A stretch of DNA of 64,000 nucleotides from Desmodesmus armatus (GCA_007449985.2 VIIQ02000593.1:434001-498000), one strand, 5' to 3'. Shown: positions 35,797 to 48,347, counted from the stretch's first letter. The notes: generated from the sequence alone by a model not told the origin. Numbers and translations: made by a program.

Positions 35797-38644
35797 ATGA
35801 CGGCATCCAACATCGCATCAAAAGCTCGGGCTGCTCTCCTCAAGCGTGCTAATAAATGCGTGCAGGCATTCAAAGAAGGTGACGCTACAATTGTTTTGCA
35901 CATACCAGGGCACGCGCAGGGCCAGATCATCTGTGTTCAACAGGGCGTGACAGCACAGCAATGCTTGGGAGCTCTGAAAGCTGTGCAGGCAGGCTACATC
36001 GAGTCCCGCAAGAAGCCTGACCCCAGGCTAGAGAAGCTCATTGGCCTCGTTCAGGAGCAAGTGGCTGCTGAAGAAGCAGTAGCAGGTAGGCATGATCAGT
36101 GGTGATGATCAGCGGTCGTGATCACATCATGAACAGTCACAAGGGACACCAGCCTTAGGAAAAGGTACATATGTGCTCTGGATTATGAGACCATATGATA
36201 GATTCTTATACCTTGGTTTGTCGTGCTGGCTACCCTTTTGACTGAATGTACCACTCTATTGTGATATGCAGGCTTCCGATGTGCACGCAGGGCCAGAGGT
36301 GAGGTGCTTGCTTCTTGCCTTGTGAGTAGAACCTGCATACATTCTGCTGCCAACCCTCCTTTTGGCTCGTGTTGTCACAGGCCGCCGTTCCAGGGGAGAC
36401 AGTATGTCAGAGGATGATGGCGCAGAGCAAAGCGACGACATGGCAGATGAGTCTGATCTGCTGCAGGATGACAGTGTTGAGCAGGACCCTGCTCAAGAGG
36501 CTGATGAGGAGCTTGCCACAGCAGCAGCAGCAGCAGCAGCAGCAGCTGCTGCTGCTGCTGCTGCGTCAGAAGCAGCCGCCATCCAAGAGGCTGAGCAGTG
36601 GGTAGAAGGTGGGCACCAAGCTGGTGTGTTGCTAGGTCGCTGACTGCCATCCCTTACCTCAGTGCTTGGTAATTCCATGAGCGGGCATGCAGGAGGTTGC
36701 ACCTTTAGCAAACGACATCTATTTTCTGTCTGCAGAGAATGCGGTGGACATCCGGGATGCTGTTGCTCGCAAGCTGAGGGAGTCCGGCACCACCATCCTC
36801 ACCTTTGATGACATCCTTGACCACGTGGCAACATACACAGACATGCCTTTGGACCTGCTGCCGTATGAGCCCTTCAAGCCTTACACCGCAGAAGTCAAGG
36901 ATGCATTGGATGGTTACTTCACAGGCAAGTTGCCATACACACGTCTGTGCGTCAAGTGCAACTGCAGGCAGCTCATGCTCAAGAGTGACTGACCTCTAAC
37001 CAACTCCATGGGCAGCTTGTGACATGACATCAGTGCATTGCAACATCCAGCTCTCAGCGATGTGGATGGGCCCTTGTCGCCCTGCAACATGTGCAGCAAC
37101 TGAGAACAGCAGGGGGAACCGTGTCGAACGCCAAGGCTGGACACTCCAACAGCACCTTGCAACGTTGCTGCCTCTTGTGTGATGCGCAGGCCGTGACGCT
37201 GATATCAGCAGTGCTGTGGCTGAGGTTGTCGCATTGGAAGTTGAGCCCATGGAGGCGCGGGAGGTGTGATGGTCGAGAATGCCACAGGCATGTACAACGG
37301 CCGACTTGCTCGTGTCTTCAGGCGTGCAGTGAGAAAGTCTCTGGCGGAGTGCAGGGCAGCAGGTGGGTCGATGCAACTGTCATCTGGCAGGTCCATTCCT
37401 GGTGCTGCCATGCTGCTGTCCGCACCCACTGGCCACTGGGGGCAGTCAGCTGCAGGGACAAGCTGTTGGTGTTGGGCACGTTGCACGTAAAAGCGAGCTT
37501 GCCGTTCATTCGAGTGCACTTGGAGTGCAGCCTCACTCCGCAGCGTGTGCGATGCCAATGCATATGCAGAGATCCTCAACCCTGACGCTGTTGCGGTGCG
37601 GGTCTAATGTCTGCAGGCATCATTGACAGAGAGCAGCCACAAGAACCTCGTGCCCCAGACACACATGGTGCTCAGCAGGAGCAGCAGCACCAGCAGCAGC
37701 AGGACGCAGCTACAGCCTTCAGTTTGGCAAAATCTGGGGCACTGGTGTCTGATGACCCACCGCCAGCAGCTGAGGCGGAGGTGTGGGAGGGTGTAGCTGC
37801 GGCCACAGCAGGCAAGCCTGGCGCAGGCTCCAGCACCAGCAAAGCCACAGCTGCAGCTTCAAAACAAACCAACGCCAGCAGGCCGCATCGTGCAGCAGCA
37901 AGGGCGAACGTTGCCGCAGCCACGTTTGCAGCAGCAGGTGATGATGACGAGGAGGAGGCTGCCCCACCCCCCACACAGAAGACTCGCAAACGCAAGGCAG
38001 CACTGCCAGCAGACATGCCAGATGCGCGTAGTGACTGGCAGAAGCAGATGGTTAAGGCACTGGGACTGCGTGGGAAGGACAAGGTAAGATGGACATGTGG
38101 AATGACAACACTGTGTCCAAGGCAGTGTCACTTCTATTGTTGTCAGTTTCCAGCTGTTGTCTTGGTGTGGTGAGCATGCAAAAGCAAGCTGGGTGGCATT
38201 CCCAACAGCCGTCACCAACCTGGCTTCATGACCTATACTACATCAGGCAGTCAGGGCCTTCTGGTGGGCAGAAACGACAGGGACTGTTGGTGTTTTGCGC
38301 ACTGTGGCACCCTTGGGGACTACCAGTTGGGTGGCGCCTCCCTACCCCAAAAAGTGCTAGCTTCAGTATTGTCACGTGTGCGCTTACAGCTGCTGGCGTG
38401 TTGCTGCCTTTCAATTGCAATGCACCTACAGAGTGCAGCCAGCATGGAGCTGGTGCAGGAGCTGGACAGAAGGGTGTCTCAGACAAGGGAGGCTGCCGCC
38501 CTGCAGGAGCTGAAGGAGGACTTGGAGTTTGCCAACAGCCTTGCTGTTGGGGGGTTGATCGTCAGTGCTGCAGCCAGCACCACACGCAGGCTGTTGGCTG
38601 CCTTCTCGATCATGGGCACCTACGGTATCATCAACAAGCCTTGA
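35797..38644 (+). CDS. KDZ-element accessory protein with a DEK-C-like segment
   Basis: Nine exons keep phase: 35797-36085, 36272-36298, 36381-36608, 36736-36924, 37190-37263, 37322-37362, 37456-37544, 37617-38083, 38432-38644, giving about 538 residues. The intron after 36924 would use a GC donor (GCAAGT). An N-terminal domain (LLKRANKCVQAFKEGDATIV, then ICVQQGVTAQQCLGALKAVQ) is followed by an acidic stretch and 16 consecutive alanines. Next comes a helical segment (VDIRDAVARKLRESGTTILT ... AEVKDALDGYF) resembling the DEK C-terminal DNA-binding fold. The C-terminal half is Ala/Gln-rich with a basic, nuclear-localisation-like KTRKRK and a final helix (ELVQELDRRVSQTREAAALQ). Its role in the element is unknown; a DNA-binding partner of the transposase is an inference. 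Exons 6-7 are the least certain. Confidence 0.62.
36518..36566. repeat. (GCA)n-(GCT)n polyalanine tract, self-complementary
   Basis: Alanine codons switch from GCA to GCT in mid-run, so the CAG half can pair with the CTG half as a hairpin. It lies inside the third exon of the accessory gene. Confidence 0.85.
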
Positions 38645-41600
38645 ATTATGCAGTTTAGTCGTGGCAGCGGTTGTGAGCAGTGCCTGGTCAGAGCAGTCTG
38701 TGTTGTGTAGCCACACGCTATCACCAGCTACTGCACCACCAGGGCTTTAGCAGCCAAGCAGCAGCCAGCAGCCATCATACATGAGCTGTTGGGAATGGAG
38801 GGGCACATTGTTTTGTATGGATGCTAGTGGGCTGATCTGACTAGGGGTGGCAATGGCATGGCAACCACAGTGCACACTGTAAACTCCTTGTTTACAGCGC
38901 GATGTATCTTGCAGTGTGCTTGTTTTTTGCCCCGCCCTGCCAACATTTGGAAGTTGTGGAGCTGAGTTGCTGCTTTGAACAAGATGGGTTTGTTTCAGTT
39001 CCCCCATGAGCCTCTGGCTCCCTTGTGGGTTGCTCAGCTTTTGCTGAGCCAATTTCTGTAACTGTTGTTGCATCCCTATGAAACCTGTGGTGTGCTGGAA
39101 GGGAGGGGGGGCATGTTTGCAGCATGCAAGGGAGTCGTACTACTGCTAGCAGCACACTTTTGTCCAGGGTGGGGCAGCTTGCCGCAGACTTCTATCTGGC
39201 ACATGCTCAGGTGTACATGATGAACTCTTGTACCCCTGGCCAATCCGCATAGCTGACAACAGGTATGCCAGCTTTGACCTTGCAGCTGGTGTGCACGGCC
39301 TCCAGCATGGTTGCTGCTTGGGGAAGTGCAACCATTGCAGTGGCACAGATATGTACTGTTAGTATTACCAGTGATGCAGGCTCCCATGACTTGTTGTTGC
39401 CACACTGATGGATGTGGTGTCAAGGGCTTGATGGCAGCACATTTGTGGTGGTTGTGGGTGTGTCAGCTACTGCAGCCCGCGAGTACAAGCACGCTATGAC
39501 AACATGCAAGTGCTGGTAATGATGCCGCCCCAGCACAACCTTGCTTTGTGAGAGCAGCACAACACAGGTTTCCGAACAGACCGACTAGCGTTGTGACAGC
39601 TGATGGCATCAGGGAGGGGGAGCAACCAACCCAACAACAGCTTGACAGCAGGACAGGACGGGGTTGAAACCTTCCTCAAGCTTCAAATAAGATATTTGTA
39701 GACTACTTGGGCGCCATAGAAGCAGTTCATGTACTGCTGTACAGCGTGATCAAGGGTGACCCTCAGCAAAACTGCCGAAGCGCGGCATGAAAGACTAAAA
39801 TCGAACACAAGGCGCCTTCAAAAGCTAAATCTCATATACATGCATGGCGCAAATGTGCCTCTGCCATCAGCCTTGGCAGCATTGAGGGACATCTGAGAGA
39901 TCTCCATCAAAACCGCTTGCACTTTGTCATTATAAGGAACTCGCGTCCACTAGAGCGTGTGTCAAAGTTCTAGGCTAGTTGGTGCTCCCTTCTCACCACA
40001 CATCGCAGAAACCCAGCATCGCAAGGAGGGTTTGACTGACAAAGAATACACGCTAAACGGTTTGTGCAGCCTTTCTGTATGATGGATTTTACCTGTGTGA
40101 GAACTCAGAGCAGTCAAGGACAACATGTGCAGCAGTACCACCAGGTACTGGCAAGTACTGTACTGGTACACATGCATAAGCTGATGCTGCCCATACAAGG
40201 AGCTCTTGCTCGATGCAGTTGTGGTGTCCCTTGACATGCATAGTTTGTTGGCAATCAGCAGAAGGCTGCTGCACCAGCTGGTTATGTCGTCTTCAGTGCA
40301 ACTGCCTTGACCATTGTGTTGGGGTCGCCCACACTTACTGTGATGGGAATGCAAGGGGCTACAGCTCCCGGTCGCTGCATTTTTGTTGTTCCTGGGCATG
40401 AATAAGTTGATAGCAACCAGTGACAAAGGTTGCAGCATGAGCTGCCTGCATGTTTTCCAGTGCAACTGCCTTGACCATCGTGTTGGGGTTGCCAACAGTT
40501 GCTGTGACAGATAAAACGGGGCGCAAGGGGCTGCAGCTCTCGGTCGCTGTGTTTTTGTTGTCCCTAGGCATGCATAAGATGAAGGTAACCAGTGACAAAG
40601 GCTGCAGCACGAGCTGCCTGCATGTTTTCCAGTGCAATTGTCTTGACCATTGTGTTGGAGTCACTAACATTACTGTGACAGGTTTAAGGGGGTGCAAGGG
40701 GCTGCAGCTCTCGGTCACTTCTTTTTTGTTGTTTCAGGGCATGCATAAGTTGATAGCAACCAGTGACAAAGGTTGCAGCATGAGCGGCCTGCATGTTTCC
40801 AGTGCAACTGCCTTGACCATCGTGTTGGGTTTCAACAGTTGCTGTGACAGATAGTAGGGGGCGCAAGGGGCTGCAGCTCTCAGTCGCTGTGGTTTTGTTG
40901 TCCCTGGGCATGCATATGATGAAGGCAACCAGCGACAAAGGCTGCAGCATGAGCTGCCTGCATGTTTTCCAGTGCAAACGCCTGAACCTTGTGTATGGGT
41001 TGCCAACAGCTACTGTGATAGATGGTGGGGGCGCAAAGGATCGCGGCTCTTGCTTGCTGCATGTTTCTGTGTCCCTCAAGCTTGCACAAGTTGACAGCAA
41101 TCATCCACAACAACAGCAGCACAGTTTGTCCATGAGTGTGTCAGTGAAAACCATCCCTTGGCTGGAGCTTTCACCATGTTGCTTGCCACAACTCTTCACA
41201 GTGTGCGTGCGGCAGGTTTGGCAGACGCTGGCGGCAGTCTTGCCATCCCACAACATGCAGTAGTCGATGCATTTTGCTGCTGCTTATGAGAGTTGTTGCA
41301 TAAGCTCGTTGTGCGGCTTCAGTACCTGTGTCTGCTGCTGGTGCCACCAGTGGATGGCTTGACCAGGGCTGATGGGTGTACATCTCAGTCATAGCAGGTG
41401 CATGGCAGGTTACAACAGCCTCAGCCTGACACTTGGCATGGCACCAAGACCATGCAAGCGTGGTGGGAAACACTCACAAGGGTTGCACATGCGCACTGCG
41501 TAGTATCAATCATTGCAAGGCCACTATCACAATGTCATCATAGCGCTGTTTCGTTGTCAGTGGGAGGCCCTGCGCTGCGTTGTGTGCTATGTTTCTGCCA

Positions 41601-42931
41601 CTATCATCTTGCCAAGAGGCTCTCTTCAATAGAGTCACAGTGTGACATGGCAGCCGCATTCAAGGTGACCCTGACTGCACACAAGAACCAAGACGCATAC
41701 TGTGTTATGGGCATGAGTATTGTTGCTGCGGCAGTTGGCATATGTCAACTTCCAGGCAATGCGCTGTACCTGTGCGTTACGTCACCATACACTGGAAGTT
41801 GGCCTGGGTGGCAGCACCGTGCTGCACTGAGTGCAGTGTGACAAGTGGGTGGGTCCTGGCATGAGGCCAATGCCCTTGTGCACTCACTTGCAGTGTGTGC
41901 AGCGGATGTGCGGGAGGTTCGAAGGTGTTTCCCTTGTTTGCTTGCCGTGCGCGCTACCCTGTGGGGATGGAGTAGATGTGCCTTTCAAAGGTGTCACCTG
42001 AATCAAGCAACAGCAGCCTGCTGATAGAGTCTGCTCAGCAGCCTATCCTAGATTTGGCTGCTAGGACAGACCAGCTTTCAGTGCGATCTAGTCACTGGTG
42101 ACACACACAACAACCAGGCGTGCAGCGTCGTGGTTGTATGGCATGGCTCAATGCAGGACTGACTGCAAGTTCAGGTGCTCATGCCAACCCCAGCAGTCAC
42201 CATGCGATTGCCACAAACCAGCAGCCCGGGCGGTAGTGCTATGCTTGCCTGCAATGCTTTCAACATCAGTGCTTGCCTCGCCAGCTCAACAATGAGTTGC
42301 AGCAGCCATTTGTAGATCCAGTCTTTTGGCTGTCTAAGGATGTCTAGTTTGAGACCATGCAAACCTGGTGGCCTTCTGTCAGCTTGAAGTGTGCTGCTTG
42401 TGATGATTACGCAATGCTTGTGCCGCTGCTGGCACCCAACATGCCGCTCGCCCTAGTTGGCGGGGAGCCGGCATCAACTGCAGACTGTTGTTTGGCTACT
42501 CAAATGCACACATGGCAGGTCTGGTTGTTTCCACATTGCGCCTGCCGACTTGCAGAACACAAACACTGCCCATGGACAGCTGCCGTAAGGGGCACGGTCG
42601 GGGCATGCTCATCTCTCCTCTCCCTCTCTCTCAGTGTGTGTGTGAATCATGTTGCAACTTGCCTTGAAGGCGCAAGCTTTGAACACTCAATTCAGGTGGC
42701 ACATGGTGTGAAACAAGGCGCAAGCATTGAACACTCAATTCAGGTGGCACATGGTGTGAAATCTGAGCTAAGTCTGCCAGGTGTTGCCCTAGTGGCGTCC
42801 GCGAGTGTACGAGTTGAGTGGTAGGGGCACAAGTGAAAAAGACACAGCGCATCAACACCCCAATCACATTCCACCAGATGCAGACAAAGGTGTTGAAAAA
42901 ACACCCAGCAATGGTCAGTATGTGACCTGCA
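38645..42931. other. Central non-coding region of the KDZ element
   Basis: Lies between the convergent accessory and transposase genes. It contains the ~169-bp satellite (separate entry) and a 49-bp direct duplication at 42669-42717 and 42718-42761 (shared core CAATTCAGGTGGCACATGG). Plus-strand frames at 41398-41841 and 42357-42824 lack family resemblance and splice context. No oxygenase-type (TET/JBP) motif was seen. Confidence 0.5.
40290..41090. repeat. Tandem satellite inside the KDZ element, ~162-170-bp unit, about five copies
   Basis: The motif AGTGCAACTGCCTTGACCAT recurs with few changes near 40298, 40460, 40631, 40800 and (degraded) 40969. Each copy is followed by a GGGGCTGCAGCTC box, then a TTTTTGTTGTCCC box and an ACCAGTGACAAAGG(C/T)TGCAGC box. 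The open frames on both strands here are repeats of each other. Confidence 0.88.
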
Positions 42932-45900
42932 TCACAAGGATGCAAAGCGCTGTGCTGCACACTGCCCCATACACTGAAAGCGCTGCGCCCAGCGCAACAT
43001 GAGTGTGTGCTCAGCACGCAGCTGAGCCAACTCCTCTATCTGCCCCTGCATGCTCACTGCCACCTTCCAAAGATCAGGCTCAGCAGACAGCTGCTGCTCA
43101 ATGCTCTCCTCCAGCTCATCAACTGCTACTAGCATGGCTGCTGCTTGTGCTGCTGCTTGCTGCTGCATGAAGTCAAAATAAGCAACAGCGCGCGCTCGCT
43201 CCATGCGCTGTAGCTGCAGCTCCTCCAGCGTGCGCGCCTCCTGAGGGAATAAGATGAGGGTACGAGACAGCACAACAGATACAAACGGCAGGGAATAAGA
43301 TGAGGGTGCGAGACAGCGCAACAGATGCAAACGGGAGGGACAACACTTGGAGTGGCAGTGCAGTGACATCATGCACTGGATGGTGTATGCATGGCAATAG
43401 TATGTGCCTTGAACGCCCCGCTGCAAACAAGACTTGTCAAATCGCGCTTTCAAGCAGTCTTTCGCAAGCGCGCCATTTGTGAGATGCAAGTGGCCGGTCA
43501 TAGATCAGTGGTTGTGAAGTTCCACCTAAGCTGTTCACTACATTCCACAACCCACCACAACCCGCCCCTCCCCCTCGCACCTCAGCGCATGCCTCCCTGA
43601 ACTGCTCAGCCAACACCGCAGGCACGTTGCCACTCAAGGTCTGCCTCCAGGGGAAGGTGCCCTTCAGCAGATTGCTGACCACCTGCTCGCCCCAGCTGGC
43701 CGGCAACTGCTGTGTGACAGTGCTGGAGGGCAGGTCAAGCTGTTGCCAACTAGCGATGCTGTCAACAAGCTGACTGATGCGCTTGCGCTTGCGCTTGCGC
43801 TTGGCCCTGTTTTGCTGGCTGCGAGTGAGGTTGCTGGCAGCACCAGACTGCTGCCGCTCCTGCATGATGCTGCCCAGCGCCGCGACATCGCGTTCAATGT
43901 CGCGCTGGGCCTTGCGCACCTCCTGGTCACGCACTGCTGCTAGCCCCTGCTTGTACTGGCTGTCGTCAGGTGCTAGGGGCTGGTCGTACTGCAGGTCCAC
44001 CTGCAGCTTTGCCAGCCGCTGCACCAGCTTGTTGGTAAGCTTGTCATCCAACGCCCGCGACTGCAGGGCGCGGCTTTCGGCGCTTGGCAAAGCCACTGCA
44101 AAGCTGCTGCTGTTAGCTTTCAATGCCTGCAATGCCCGCAGCTCCTCACTGCAGCGGACATACTCCATCTGCACACCCACAGAAAACAACGGCCCGCTTG
44201 CATACGGTAGTGCCTTGCAATACAGTAAAGCATGACCAGCGCGGCTGCTATGCATTTCACTCCTTTAGCAGTAGACTGCAGGAAGCACACACTTTTGCAA
44301 CACCAATGATGAAGTGCAATCTGGCAAAAACCCACCAATTGCTTGTCTTGCAGCGCCATGCTGTCAGTGCCATCAGCAGAGCTGCTCATGCTGGCTGTGG
44401 CAGCTGCCATAAGGGCCTTCCCCGGGATGCCCTTGTTGGCTGCGGAGTCCAGCAAGGTCTTGATCTGCTTGCTTGTCTCCTCTGTCAAACAGCACACCAG
44501 GCAGCAACACACACCAGCAAGTGAGCCCAGAGCACACACTGCATGTTGCAAACTCACCCTTGTCAGACTACATTAAGAGTATCCAAACCAAACCACATAG
44601 TAAGTCTGGTCTGCCACAGCAAGGGGCGTGGCTATATCATTAGGGATCACCTACGCACTGCTGGCACGCACAAAGGCATACGGGCAGCACCCTGAAACCC
44701 TCACTGTACTGTGCTTCCACCGCATCAATGCATTTGCTCACCCAGCTTCTTGATGCATGCTGCACGCGATGCCACCATGGCGGCAATGAAGCCCTCCAAC
44801 TTGTCTTCACTCAGGAGCTGGAAGGCAGTGTCCAGTGCTGCCAAGTAGCGCCGCTTGCCCATGTAGCGGGTCAACTTGGTGACGGCACGCACTGCAGCCC
44901 ACGTATGCTCGCAATTCTCGCCAACCCGGCGCCCTGAGCCTGAGCAAGCAAGAAATAAGCGCAAGCAGCGTACAGTCACTACAACAAAGGCAAGTGCCCC
45001 GTGACGCCACACATAAACATATGCCAGCATGGAAGACAAATACTTACTGAAGTCCATTCGCTGAACTACTGCAGTGCCACCCTTTGGCTTCACGTGGAGC
45101 CTGCCAAGCCTGCAGCATGCTACTTACCAGACAAGTAGAACCCAGAGTTGCGCAGGAAGCACTCGCTGCCGTGCCCCCGCCCATGCCACCACGGCACTTT
45201 GATGTGAGTGGGCGGTTGTTGCCCAGACATGTGCAGCCGCCAGTGCGCTGCAAACGTGCACCCTGTGTCCAAGAACAGCACCTGCAGCTCGACTAAGTGC
45301 AGCAGGTATGACACCAGCAGGTCAAAGTACAAAAAGCGCTCTGGCGCCGGCATTGCCAGCATGCACCCCAGGAGAGGCTGCCCATGGGTGCACACGACCC
45401 CTGCAACACCACACTCATCGCTGATGCTGTTGTTGACAGACGTTTCACGCGCGCACGACAGCCGGGGGTGGCACTGATGCTCGATGTGCGCTTCCAGCTC
45501 CAGCTCAGCATCGTCCCCTGCTGCCGCACCAGCTGCAGCAGCAGTGGGACCCCCAGCCTGCATGCTGACACCGCCGCTGGTGGCGTTGAAAGGGCCGCTG
45601 AGGGGAAGTTGGCCGGCAGCATTCAACTCCATCAGCTGCTGGTGTGGCTGCCCAAAGAACATGTGCTCACTGTCCCGGCTGACTGCGCTGCTCTTGCCAG
45701 CTGACTTGCAGCGGTTGGCCTTGACCATCGCATCTGTTGCTGCGGCGAACAAGAAGGGCTTACCCGTAGCACCAACAGCAGGCAGGGCCACATCCCCTGC
45801 ATGCACAGATATGCACACAGATATGATCTTCATGACCAACCACAGAAAAATAGTGTCAGTCATGGTGCGACCCAGTAACCAGCAAGCTGGACCCCCTGAG

Positions 45901-47207
45901 GTTGGTGCGCTAATGTCCCGCCCACCAGCGCATTGCCGGTGCGCACCTGGTAGAAGACCAACCTGCTGCGCAGCGGCGACAGCCTCAGCATCATCACCCA
46001 AACAGGTCAGGGCCGTATGGCGGGGCACAACACGGAAGGAGCCTGCACAACAGGTGGCCACACTGAGTTAGAACCATCGGGCCTCTGCATGACAGGTGTA
46101 CAAGGCACTTGGACTGATAGGGGTAAAGTGCCGAAGGACGTCACACACCTGATGCAATCAGAGCAAAAGTGCAAAGCAGCATGAGCATCATTTCATGCAC
46201 ACCTTGTATGTCAGCCACAGCTGTTGTGATAAGTCGCCACCCACCACCCTGCATACGCCGGCCGACTCACCATCTTCAGTGCTCTGGCCAGGCACCGCAG
46301 CACACCCAGGACAGCATGCCGCAGGACCAAGCTGTGAGCGCCCAATGTCAGCTGCCACAGCAGCTATGCTGCACCACGCTGCGCACACCGCCCGCCACTG
46401 CTCCCACGCAGCGCTGAGGTGCCTGAACAAGACAGAGAGTACATGGCGTGAGATGCATGTGAGCCCCATGAAAGTTGGCGGTGGATGACCAGTCCTATGG
46501 CGTTGGTATACAAAGAGGTGTATGCTGTAGATGCAGCAACAGAGGATGAGCGCCACAATGGCCCAATGTTGGCCCATGATTAGGAGCGGGCTTTGGCCAC
46601 AGTACACAGCATACAACTATGCACAACCACAGCTACAGCTATCACTGTAATGGTCCCCGTACATGCTCAATGCATGCTACAGCTGCCGGCACTGACACTG
46701 CCAGCATGAAGGCTCACACACAGGGAAAAGTGGGCCTTGGCACCCACCTGTCATCAATGGGTAGGAGTGCACTGGACAGCTTGGGCAGCAAGGGGGCATA
46801 CACGTCTGCGCTTGCTGCCACCTTGCTGAGGGCCTCCGCCAGTGCAGTGGCGCTCAGACCAGACTGAAACATCGGTGTGTACAGGTCCAAGAGCTGCGTG
46901 CTGAACCAAACACCGGGCTGCACGGGAGCGTTGCCAAAAAAGCCCGCTGCTGCTGCCTGTACCTCCCATTGCTTGTCACAGCAAGCACACCCCACTGTGG
47001 GGACTGGCAGCCAAAAGCTGGCCCCCAGGACATGGCATGCCACCAGTCGCATGCTGACAATCTGTAGGAGCATTTGAGCCGGCTGTTCAACATCATCTTG
47101 CTCCTGGGCTTCCGCAGTGCCCTGCTGCTGCTGCTGCTGCCGTTGCTGCTGCTGCTGCTGCCATTGCTGCTGCTGCTGCTGCTGCCGTTGCTGCTGCTGC
47201 TGCTGCC

Positions 47208-47250
<43 letters not shown>

Positions 47251-47823
47251 CTGTTGCTGATCGGCTGGTCGATCTGGCTGGTGCTGGGCAGCGTTCAGCA
47301 ACTGGGCTGCCAGTTGTTGCCCAAGCTCTTCCCTGTCTGGAGGCTGATGTATAAGGCAGCAGCAAGAGTGTCTGATAAGGGATGCTGCCACTGACTGTGT
47401 TGCACAGTGTAGTGCTGCATCAATCTGCTGGTGGTTGCTGGTGTCGGCATCGAAAGCCCTGTACTGCTGTGCCAGCTGCCGGTTCTGCACGTTGGCCTTG
47501 TCCCAGTTCTGCTGTGCTGCCTGGTTGCGCTCCTCCCACTCTGACAGGCCTGCTGGCTCCGCTGTGCTGCAGCCATCACCATCATCTGACTGATGCAGAC
47601 GTGGCCGGCCACTGCCGCGACTCCCAGGCGGCAACTGGCCAGTTCGATTTGATCTAGGTCGTTTGCGGTTCTCTTCTGCTATGTTTGCTGCTTGCTGCTC
47701 TACTGTGACGAAATTCAGCTGGATCTTAGCATTCATTGCATTGATGCTGTTGAATGAAGATGCAGCGGGGTGTTTACTGGGTTTGCTATCATACATCTTT
47801 CGTGGGCCGCATTCATCTGACAT
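42932..47823 (-). CDS. KDZ transposase
   Basis: Eight exons, right to left: 46748-47823, 46271-46422, 45947-46042, 45128-45796, 44742-44933, 44336-44481, 43581-44168, 42932-43240. All phases agree, giving about 1075 residues with no stop. After a polyglutamine stretch (residues ~210-255) comes the Zn-binding region (VGCACCDKQWEV, ~277-288; CCPGC, ~395-399). Then follow GFFGNAPVQPGVWFSTQLLD and a CTHGQPLLGCML motif (~577). The DDE-type core has LDTGC (Asp ~618), HIKVPWWHGRGHGSECFLRN and SGRRVGENCEHTWAAVRAVT (Glu ~670). ATDAM (~463) may hold the first Asp. These match KDZ transposases in order and spacing. The C-terminal third is basic and coiled-coil (RAKRKRKRKR). This protein would cut and join the terminal repeats. 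Confidence 0.9.
47120..47253. repeat. CTG/CAG repeat encoding polyglutamine in the transposase
   Basis: Nearly uninterrupted CTG triplets on the plus strand with single CCG, CCA and TTG interruptions. Read from the minus strand they encode about 45 residues, almost all Gln with a few Arg and one Trp. Confidence 0.9.
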
Positions 47824-48273
47824 ATCGTTTCATCGGCATGACTAATCTGCCGTTTGACTAACCTGCAGTGGGATGGAGTGCTGGGAACCATGTGATGACA
47901 GGAAGGCTGGGAGCAGGACTTCACTATCGACGATCTCATTGGTTACCCGTAATTCAATCAGTAAGTTGTCACTGCTTCAAGGACCAGGCAGCCAGGCCAG
48001 GCAGTCACGCCCAGTCACGCCGAGTCATGGGCTGATCTTTATGTGGCTACAGGTGGACTGATTGCGGAGGCTAATTTTCAGGCCCAACAGCATTGTTTTC
48101 CATGTCATATCATGTTGTGATGCCTGAGCCTGGCTGGGCCTCCCTAGCTGGGCTGGGGGGGGGGGGGGATGCTGGCCAAGTGGAAATCCCAACAATGCCA
48201 CTTGAAAAGCCCTTGTCACCCACATGGGACACGCCTGCAGCTTGTATCTGGCCTCTGGTATTGTCCCCGTATG
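47824..48273. other. Right subterminal non-coding DNA of the KDZ element
   Basis: Upstream region of the transposase, so its promoter should lie here. It contains a run of 12 G near 48157-48168. No open frame of interest and no clear promoter motif was recognised. Confidence 0.5.
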
Positions 48274-48347
48274 TGGTACGCAACCCTCCCATATATGGGT
48301 ATAGTACCCTACCCTATACTGGCACTGGTTACCATGAGACTTAGCTG
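48274..48347 (-). repeat. Right terminal inverted repeat of the KDZ element (74 bp)
   Basis: Exact reverse complement of 35180-35253, ending CCATGAGACTTAGCTG. It is followed directly by the second AACAAGC copy. Confidence 0.95.

Larger units (their letters stand above)
35180..48347. mobile_element. KDZ (Kyakuja-Dileera-Zisupton) DNA transposon, 13,168 bp, apparently intact
   Basis: Bounded by perfect 74-bp terminal inverted repeats and flanked by a 7-bp direct duplication AACAAGC (35173-35179 and 48348-48354). It carries a spliced KDZ transposase on the minus strand (42932-47823), a second spliced gene on the plus strand (35797-38644), a tandem satellite (about 40290-41090) and subterminal non-coding DNA. 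The two genes converge on the satellite-bearing middle. Identical TIRs, an exact target duplication and an open transposase frame all point to recent transposition. I cannot decide between the KDZ subfamilies (Kyakuja, Dileera, Zisupton) by eye. Confidence 0.92.

Noticed and set aside
40290..41090. Regular repeats that could be mistaken for a CRISPR array.
   Set aside because: Whole ~169-bp units are repeated with no unique spacers, and the genome is clearly eukaryotic.
45048..45068. A 21-nt micro-exon in the transposase gene with valid GT-AG borders and compatible phase.
   Set aside because: Direct joining of 45128 to 44933 is also in phase and gives SGRRVGE, which matches the KDZ consensus; the micro-exon would interrupt it.
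35254..47823. A TET/JBP-type oxygenase gene as cargo of the KDZ element, as in fungi.
   Set aside because: No HxD...H double-stranded beta-helix pattern was seen in any frame that splices into a gene.
35180..48347. The element acting as a giant intron through splice-like sites in its TIRs (CATG|GTAACC and TTAG|CTG).
   Set aside because: Using those sites shifts the LRR frame; only exact removal of the element plus one duplication copy keeps it open.
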